Origin: Paulinella micropora | Lineage: Eukaryota; Cercozoa; Imbricatea; Euglyphida; Paulinellidae | DNA: 64,000 nt | Direction of reading: 5' to 3' | Assembly: GCA_019918135.1 (NCBI GenBank) | Contig: WBZZ01005927.1 | Coordinates: 1-64,000, forward strand | Shown: piece by piece, positions 57,687 to 64,000 of the stretch | Numbering within the stretch: position 1 is the stretch's first letter | How the letters are laid out: each line of letters begins with the position of its first letter | Notes under the pieces: generated by a model | What the model was told of the DNA's origin: nothing | What the model saw: only the letters and a program-made list of their open reading frames with translations | Database searches by the model: none | Program-made: the position numbers and the translations under genes

Positions 57687-59585
57687 CTATTCTTCCTTGT
57701 GCAAGGTCCAGCCCAAGGGTAATTTGTAGTTTGTAGGCAGCTGCATTTTTTGTAATCTTAATACGCTCCTCTTGTCTGCGTTGCTGTTTACAGGCAATGC
57801 CAGTGTTTGTAGCTTTTTACATTCGTGGAGTTCCAGTTCGATTTTGCGAGTCGTGGTTAGCTTGAAGGAAGCGAGCTCGTTGCAGCGGGTAAGGCTCAGC
57901 TCGATGCGTCCGCACTTCAAGTCCGGGGGCAGCGCAACTTCCTTGATGTTACATTTGTCGAACTGCAAGGACAGGACCCCTAAAATCTTGCACCCGGCAG
58001 GCAGTTCGAATTTCTCGATAAGGTTGCACCTGGAAAAGAACAGATTAACGCTCTTGCAAGTAAACCCCGGGGGCCACACAACTCTTGTAAGTTGCTCGCA
58101 CTCGCGGAAGGTCAGGTCTAAAGTGTTGCATTGCGAACTAAATCGAAGCAGACTGAGCCCTTTGCAATCCCAACAACGCATCTCGATGCTGGAGCAGACC
58201 AAATCCTCCGGGAGACATATTTTAGCGAGATTCGGACAGTCGGTGAATTTAAGGGTAAATTCGTCGACTTTCCTGACGACTTGTTTGGCATCGTCGGAGC
58301 TAATTTTGAAGGGGCTGGATATTTTAAAATCGGTAAGCTCGGGCAAAGTCGAAAATTCCAGCTTCAGTTTTGTACAGCTCAGTTCTGCGGGCAGAACAAA
58401 TTTAGCGAGAGCATCACAGATCGAAACATCTACTATAATGTTGCCATCAATGATCCAACCCCGGGGCAGCGCTAATGCAGTGAGACTAGGCAACTGTTCG
58501 AGCTCTAGTTTGACGCCCTTGCCCCTAAGGTTGACGGGAAGTTTAACCCCACTGAGCTTGCCAGACAGACTGCATCTTAGGTTCAGAAAGCCACTGACAG
58601 GCTCGTGGTTTGCTTTGGGAACGAATCTTACTGTTTCAAGCCCGGGACAATTGGTGATAGTAAAGCGGTCATTAAGCGCACCGAGACGCGCAGCGAGCGC
58701 GATCTTTCGTACAGGACAGTCGCTCAAAGTAACATGTCTGGCAGCTTCGACCTCTACTTCTAGGTTGTCTGTGCCCGACCGTTGGATAAGAAGCCATTCG
58801 AATCGATCCTTGTGATCCTCCGAACGTTCTGCCGTCAAAACAAACTTCTTAAGTTTTGCACAGTCGGCCAGCAAGAGGATATTGTAGCCCTCCAACTTGA
58901 GCTTCATCTGTATAAGGTGGAGTTCCTGGACCAGCCTGTTATGGACCCTGAATTCTTGCTTCTTTTGTAACTCCAGCGTCATGTTGTGCAAGCACAAATG
59001 CTTGATTGGAAAATCTGTTGTGAAAGGAAAGCAGTCCCCGTTGTTCTCATCCAGAATCAGATTATTCCCGATGTCTTGTATGTTGGATTGTCGCCTGGAA
59101 ATAACTAAGACGTTGAGCTCCTTGTTATCCGCGGCACTGAAAAAGAGATCCTTGGTCACTCGGCTCATAGCTTTCCAGTAGTCTAGTTTGTCTTTGACAG
59201 CCAGGACTGGCATCGGAGCGAACTTGAGCTTTCTCCGGTTTTGCATTTCACTGACCAGCTGGTCCCATTCCTTTAGATCGCTCGGCGTCTTGAGCTCAGT
59301 CGTAAAGCCGGAGACGCTTGCACCATAAGTAACTCTATTGAGTAGCTCTCTATAGCTCCCAAGTTCGAACTTGTCCCGGGCATTGTCCAAACTTTCTCCG
59401 GGGAACAAGCAATAGCGGTAGAGGAGGTACCCCGCTATCAAAGCTTTCGCTCGCTCGTTGGGGTCGGCTTGAATATTGCGGCGCGTGGCATTTAGATTAG
59501 CCTCCGCCGTTTGGCCTGCGATGTCGGTAATAAGCTCGAAGAGGTCTGTGCTGGAAAGGACAGCGTCTTTGGCACTGCCTGCCAT
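57687..59585 (-). CDS. Large leucine-rich-repeat protein, 632 aa
   Basis: The ATG at 59,585 opens MAGSAKDAVLSSTDLFELIT. Residues 1-170 are helical and unrecognised. From about 190 the protein is a series of irregular leucine-rich units with Cys or Asn at the turn (LTLSDCPVRKIAL-like, FTITNCPGLETVRFVP, LTFRECEQLTRVVWPPG, LSLTRCNELASFKL), 20-24 residues each. It is more AT-rich in codon use than the F-box/LRR genes, and the units differ from theirs, so it is a separate LRR lineage. There is no F-box, signal peptide or membrane segment. Role unknown; LRRs generally bind proteins. Confidence 0.75.
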   Translation of the reverse strand: MAGSAKDAVLSSTDLFELITDIAGQTAEANLNATRRNIQADPNERAKALIAGYLLYRYCLFPGESLDNARDKFELGSYRELLNRVTYGASVSGFTTELKTPSDLKEWDQLVSEMQNRRKLKFAPMPVLAVKDKLDYWKAMSRVTKDLFFSAADNKELNVLVISRRQSNIQDIGNNLILDENNGDCFPFTTDFPIKHLCLHNMTLELQKKQEFRVHNRLVQELHLIQMKLKLEGYNILLLADCAKLKKFVLTAERSEDHKDRFEWLLIQRSGTDNLEVEVEAARHVTLSDCPVRKIALAARLGALNDRFTITNCPGLETVRFVPKANHEPVSGFLNLRCSLSGKLSGVKLPVNLRGKGVKLELEQLPSLTALALPRGWIIDGNIIVDVSICDALAKFVLPAELSCTKLKLEFSTLPELTDFKISSPFKISSDDAKQVVRKVDEFTLKFTDCPNLAKICLPEDLVCSSIEMRCWDCKGLSLLRFSSQCNTLDLTFRECEQLTRVVWPPGFTCKSVNLFFSRCNLIEKFELPAGCKILGVLSLQFDKCNIKEVALPPDLKCGRIELSLTRCNELASFKLTTTRKIELELHECKKLQTLALPVNSNADKRSVLRLQKMQLPTNYKLPLGWTLHKEE

Positions 59586-59654
59586 TTTTATTTAGTCTTT
59601 ATTTTTCTTACCTACCAAACACGAATTTAATAATCAGCATAATAAAAAAAAGCT

Positions 59655-60737
59655 CTAATTGCCTCGCGCGCCTAGAATCCCCTTGCATTGCGTGAGGTTC
59701 ATTTGCTGTAGCCCCGTTACTTTGGACAAGGTCGCCAGTGAATCTTTAGTAAGCTCCGGACAATACGAAAGATCGATTTTTTGGAGGCTGGGTAGCTTCT
59801 GCTTCTTGGGCCATCGCGACGTTTTTTCGCCCGTAAGCAAAGAGCAACGCGACAGATCAAGCTCCTCCAACTTTGGCAGGCAGTTTTGCGCCGACAGGTG
59901 GGGCCAGATCGCTTCTGTAAGCTTGAAGCAGCCCGACAGACTCAGGCGCCGCAGCCGAGGCAGCTGTGACAATAACGCCGCAACTCCGGCGTCTGTGATC
60001 TTGGAACAACATGTCAGGTCCAGCAGTGCGAGCTTGGGGAAATTCTGCTCAGCTAGGCGGGCCAGCACGCAATCCTCAATCCAGGGGCAATAAGACAGAT
60101 CTAGTTCTTGGAGCCGTGGATGGCCCGTTTGTGCAAAAAGGACCATAGCCTGGCTTTCTAGACCAAAGCAACGCTGAAGTACTAAGCGTTCGAGTTGGGG
60201 AAGATCGCCGAGCAGACTAATCAAACCCCCGCCTGTGATGATGGGGCAAGAGGAGCAGTCTAGCGTTTGGAGTTGAGGCGCCAGGCGGCCCACGTGCAAA
60301 AGGCCCTTGTTTGTGACCTTGGCGCAGCCCGCCAAGACCAGTCGCTGAAGCCGCGGGAAGCTTTCCAACAGAGCAGCCAGCATGTCGTCTGTGAGCTGAG
60401 AGGAGCCTGATAAATCCAGCTCCTCGACGCGAAGAACTGAGATAAAGGCCGAAAAGGCAGACAGGTCCGGGAGAGCTAACGACTTGCGCAGCAGAACCCT
60501 GCGGATAGGCACTCCGACCTGTGACCACGCAGGACCGTATTCCAGGAGCAACTGCCGATCCACCGCTTTGCCAAGATCAAGCTCAGACAGGTCGCCGCTT
60601 CGGCTGTGGTATTCCATGAAGTCCTCCATCGTGGTGGCGCCTGCTAGCACGCCAGCAGCAGAAAAAGGCCGAGAGGGGGCCGCCGGGGCAGGGACACGGG
60701 CTTTCTTGAGCTTACCAGCTCGCTGCCTTTTGGGCAT
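59655..60737 (-). CDS. LRR protein, paralogue of the 26,102 gene, 360 aa
   Basis: The ATG at 60,737 opens MPKRQRAGKLKKARVPAPAA. Like its paralogue it starts MPKR, has a short Pro-containing linker, then MEDFMEYHSRSGDLSELDLG and about nine LRRs (LQELDLSYCPWIEDCVLARL, LRRLSLSGCFKLTEAIWPHL). The shared core is well conserved, but the linker is shorter and one or two repeats are missing. Divergence is far greater than between the 26,102 gene and its truncated copy, so the duplication is old. Protein binding is likely; no F-box is clear. Confidence 0.85.
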   Translation of the reverse strand: MPKRQRAGKLKKARVPAPAAPSRPFSAAGVLAGATTMEDFMEYHSRSGDLSELDLGKAVDRQLLLEYGPAWSQVGVPIRRVLLRKSLALPDLSAFSAFISVLRVEELDLSGSSQLTDDMLAALLESFPRLQRLVLAGCAKVTNKGLLHVGRLAPQLQTLDCSSCPIITGGGLISLLGDLPQLERLVLQRCFGLESQAMVLFAQTGHPRLQELDLSYCPWIEDCVLARLAEQNFPKLALLDLTCCSKITDAGVAALLSQLPRLRRLSLSGCFKLTEAIWPHLSAQNCLPKLEELDLSRCSLLTGEKTSRWPKKQKLPSLQKIDLSYCPELTKDSLATLSKVTGLQQMNLTQCKGILGARGN

Positions 60738-60869
60738 TGGCTAGAAATTGCGGATTGTGGCCAACCCGTCAGGGTGGTGGAGGGGGAGGGGGGGGGGCAC
60801 CCCCTTCCCTGTCCAAACCTGACCTTTGTGACATCTTCCACCGCTGTATTATCCCGTTTTTTGTTTTTT

Positions 60870-61010
60870 CCTTTGTTTGTATTGTTGGAGGAACTGCTGC
60901 GACATCTGTCCTCGTGGTCTCAGTCGTCCGTGGTCGTGCTGGGCACGACCTGTCGCAGCCTGAGCAAATGTCTTCTCCCGTTGGCGACCGAAACAGTATT
61001 ACGAAAATGA
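60870..61010 (+). pseudogene. F-box-like relic
   Basis: The frame reads VLLEELLRHLSSWSQSSVVV and LGTTCRSLSKCLLPLATETV, which resembles an F-box (LxxLLxxLS..L..TCRxL). It has no LRRs and is cut by a dispersed repeat at about 61,045, so it is probably the 5' stump of a lost F-box gene. Confidence 0.4.
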
Positions 61011-61044
61011 GGTTGATTATGATCTGGGTGGACCTGCTCGAGAA

Positions 61045-64000
61045 AGGTGTGCAGGACCGTCGAGCTTTAATTCAGCGTAAATTCTCTCCATCTCCTAATT
61101 CTCAGTGTCAAGTGTAAGACTTTGTCGAGTTTTAATTCAGCGTGGGCTTTTCTTGCACCGGCGAAGCGCCCTAGTCACCCTGTCCTTTCCCTTTCCCTCT
61201 TTCTCTCTTGGTTCTTAGTGCCAAGATTAAGACTTTGTTAGGGATTTTTTTGCGCTGATTTTTGTACACCGGCGAAGCGCGCCCCTGCCCTCCCTTCTCC
61301 CGCTCCCGCCCCCTTTTCATATTCCCGCGGGCCTTGCGCACGGTGGCGGAGCCATGGCACGGACAGGATGCCGTCGGGCCGGCCGGGGCCTTTGTCTTCC
61401 TAGCACATTGACCACCGCCCATTCATTCGCCGCAGGGTCGTGCCGGAGCACGGTGCCCTGCTCCTGGTTGTCAGTGCCCCAATGTAAGACCGTCGGGCTT
61501 TAATTCAGCGCATTCTTTTTCGCACTCTCTTGGCGCCCCCACTCCCCCCCCCCTTCCCTCCCGCTCCCGATTTCCCCTTTCCCTGCTCCTTGAGCCCCCC
61601 GGGCTCAGGGGGCTCAGAGAGAGGGAAGAAAGAAAGGGGGAGGGGGGGGGGCGCCCCCCCCCCATCAGTGGGCGCCGAAAAAAAGTTTACTTATTTTTGC
61701 CCCCCCGCTCTGAGGAGGGAGGGCAGCACGCAGCCGCGTGCTGCCCTTTCTCTCTCCCAGCTGTCTGCCGGTCTCAGGGGGGTTTGCCTTCCTAGATTTC
61801 AATCCAATCCGATTTTTTTGGGGATGCGTTTGCACGCACAAACAAGGGACGAGGGGAGGGAGGGGGAGGAGAAAGAGGAAGGGGGAAGAAGGGGGAGGGG
61901 AGTGATCCCCCCGCCCCCCTCCCTTCCCTCTGTTCCTGTCGTCCCCCCCCCCCTTTCATTCTTCCCCGTTTGTTTCTTTGGTTGTCGGGCAAAAATTTTT
62001 TTTTTCCTATTTTTCATATTTTTCTGACCTTGCGCACGGTGGCCGAGCCATGGTACGGACAGGACACCGTCGGGATTGTGAGGCCCTTGCCCACCTGCTA
62101 CATTGACCACCGCCCGTCCATCCGCCGCAGAGCTGCGCTGGAGCACAGTGCGCAAGATGTAAAAAAAAATAGGAAAAATATGAAAAGTGGAAAAAAAAAT
62201 TTTTTTGGGATGCGTTTGCACGCGCAAACAAGGGACGAGGGGAGGGGGGGGGGTAGCAGGGGACGACGGGAACAGAGGGAAGGGAGGGGGCGGGGGGGGA
62301 TCACTCCCTTTTCCCTTCTTCCCCCCTTCTTCTCTCTCCTCTCCCTCCCTCCCCCTCCCCCCTTTCATTCCCACCCGTTTGTTTCTTTGGTTGTCGAGCA
62401 AAAACAATTTCCGCAGATCTTTTCATATTTTTCTGACCTTGCGCAAGGTGGCCGAGTCATGGCACGGACAGGACGCCGTCGGGGTTGTGAGGCCCTTTCC
62501 CCCTAGCCCAATGACCACTGCGCTATCCATCCGCCGCAGGGGGACAAGGGGGAACAGAGGGACGAAAGAGGGGACGAAGATAGAGAGCACACCCCGCCCC
62601 TCCCTGTACACGTTATCAGTGCCAAGATTAAAATTTTTTCTTTTAGTAAATTCTTTTCGCGCGATTTTTCTTGTACACCGGCAACGCGCGCCCCTACCCT
62701 TCCCTTCCCTCTAGCTCCCGATCCTCAGACGAGGGACTAGACAATTCATACTCTCCCCCCCCTTCCCTCCTTTCATATTTTTCTGACATTGCGCACGGTG
62801 GCCGAGCTACGGCACGGACAGGGTACCGTCGGGGTAGTAAGGCTCCTGTCCTCCTGGCACATTGACCACGGAGCAGTACCATTCGCCGCAGGTCGTGCTG
62901 GAGCACGGTGCTCTGCTCTTAGTTTCAGTGTCCGATTGTACGACCGTCGAGCTTTAATTCAGCGTAAATTACGTTTTCTTGGCGCGGGAGAGGGGGCAGG
63001 GGGGCGCTTCGCCGGTGTACAAAAAAGAATTAAAAAAATCCAGGACAAAGTTGTAATCTTGGCACTGAGCTCAGTGGAGAGAGGAAGGGGCCGGGGGCGT
63101 CAAGAAAGTGCAAGAAAAGTCCACGCTGAATTAAAACTCGACAAGGCATTACGACTTGACAAGTGAAACAGCACCCTCAGGCTGCCACGGCATCCGGCCC
63201 ACGTTATGTTGCTGCGGTAGCCTATGCTAGAACCCTAGCCGGCACCGTCTGTGCTCTGCTCGCGCGCCAAGAGAGTGCAAAAAAGAATACGTTGCATCAA
63301 AGCTCGATGGCCTTACACGTGGGGTCACTAAAAACTAGGAGCGGAGCACCGTGCTCCGGCGCGACACTGCGGTGGATGGTACTGCCCTCATGGTCAATGT
63401 TCCAGGACAAGGGGCTCACTACTCCTCGACTGCGCCCTGTCCGCGCCATGCCTCGGCTACCGTGCGCAAGGTCAGAAAAATATGAAAAGAGGAAAAAAAA
63501 TTTTAGCCCGACAACAAAGGGAACAGATGAAGAGGGGGGTATAGAAAGGGGGAAGGAGGGAGGAAGAAGAAGGGGAGAAGAAGGGGGCAGGTTGTGCTCC
63601 CCTCCCTCTGTTCCACTTTTCATATTTCCGCGGATATTTCCACAGATCTTGCAGAGGGGAGAGGCAGGGGCGCGCTTCGCCGGTGTACAAAAAAGAAATT
63701 AAAAAAAATCCCTGACAAAGCTTTAATATTGGACGGAAAAGAAGCACATCCCGCCCCCTTCTCCCCCCTTTCTCCCCCCGTCTGTTCCCTTTGTTGTCGG
63801 GCAAAAAATTATTTTTTTCCACTGCATATTTTTCTGACCTTGCGCAGTGGCCGAGCCATGGCACTGACAGGGCGCCGTAGGGGGTAATGAGGCTTTTGTC
63901 CTCCTAGCGCATTGACCACGAGGACAGTACCATCCACCGCAGGGTCGTGCTGGAGCACGGTGCGCAAGATCTGCGGAAATATCTGCGGAAATATGAAAAG
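61045..64000. repeat. Dense repeat block E to the window end
   Basis: It repeats the content of blocks A to D: forward short cores at 61,070, 61,130, 61,495 and 62,955, reverse at 63,120, MITE-like cores at 61,330, 62,030, 62,440, 62,790, 63,345 and 63,835 (the last cut by the window end), and the large duplicated segments at 61,490-62,110 and 62,500-63,270. No gene is supported. Confidence 0.8.
61965..62242 (+). mobile_element. MITE-like element, near-complete copy
   Basis: It starts CCGTTTGTTTCTTTGGTTG and ends GTTTGCACGCGCAAACAAGG, with the CCTTGCGCACGGTGG and CAGTGCGCAAGATG blocks inverted around a core holding ACATTGACCACCGCCC. Confidence 0.6.

Noticed and set aside
1-64000. tRNA or rRNA genes
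   Set aside because: No cloverleaf-compatible GGTTCGANTCC arm or rRNA core sequence was noticed by eye; a covariance-model scan would be needed to be certain.

Overview
The window looks like eukaryote-type DNA with a compact, mostly intronless gene style: either a large DNA virus of protists (amoeba giant-virus type) or a protist nuclear segment. In favour: genes on both strands ending in AATAAA-like signals, several small GT-AG introns (about 60 to 130 bases), and products typical of eukaryotes and their giant viruses (F-box/leucine-rich-repeat proteins, kelch, MYND fingers, a cyclin fold, a kinase-like protein, a Bro-like plus HNH protein, a histone H3-like protein). No capsid, polymerase, packaging or ribosomal gene is visible, so I cannot choose between the two from this window. 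|| Layout. 1-760: broken kelch gene. 760-6,640: repeats (18-base minisatellites, paired TTTGGCGCCAAA elements, MITE-like elements, one gene relic). 6,705-11,521: genes for a membrane protein, an H3-like protein with an intron, and several unknown proteins. 11,600-15,300: repeats with gene relics and a two-exon small gene. 15,510-21,218: two long intact genes, 805 aa and about 1,047 aa; the second carries a C-terminal cyclin fold. 21,369-27,364: unknown genes and an LRR gene with a truncated, almost identical copy. 27,400-31,100: relics and a 1.57-kb array of about 65-base repeats. 31,093-41,003: a three-exon small gene, a zinc-cluster protein and its decayed copy, a Bro-like/HNH family and a kinase-like protein. 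41,030-54,300: dense repeat blocks broken by an F-box/LRR gene and a double-MYND gene. 54,302-60,737: three LRR genes plus a small spliced gene. 61,045-64,000: repeats again. || Two themes stand out. First, regulatory-looking host-type proteins: F-box/LRR proteins (substrate adaptors for ubiquitin ligases in known families), cyclin-like, kinase-like, MYND and H3-like proteins, together with palindromes matching the E2F consensus. Whether they act together is inference. Second, roughly half the window consists of a few repeat families, the main one a MITE-like element of about 280 bases with long imperfect terminal inverted repeats, nested with a short element that overlaps gene 3' ends. Several genes have a decayed or truncated second copy, so duplication and decay are active here.
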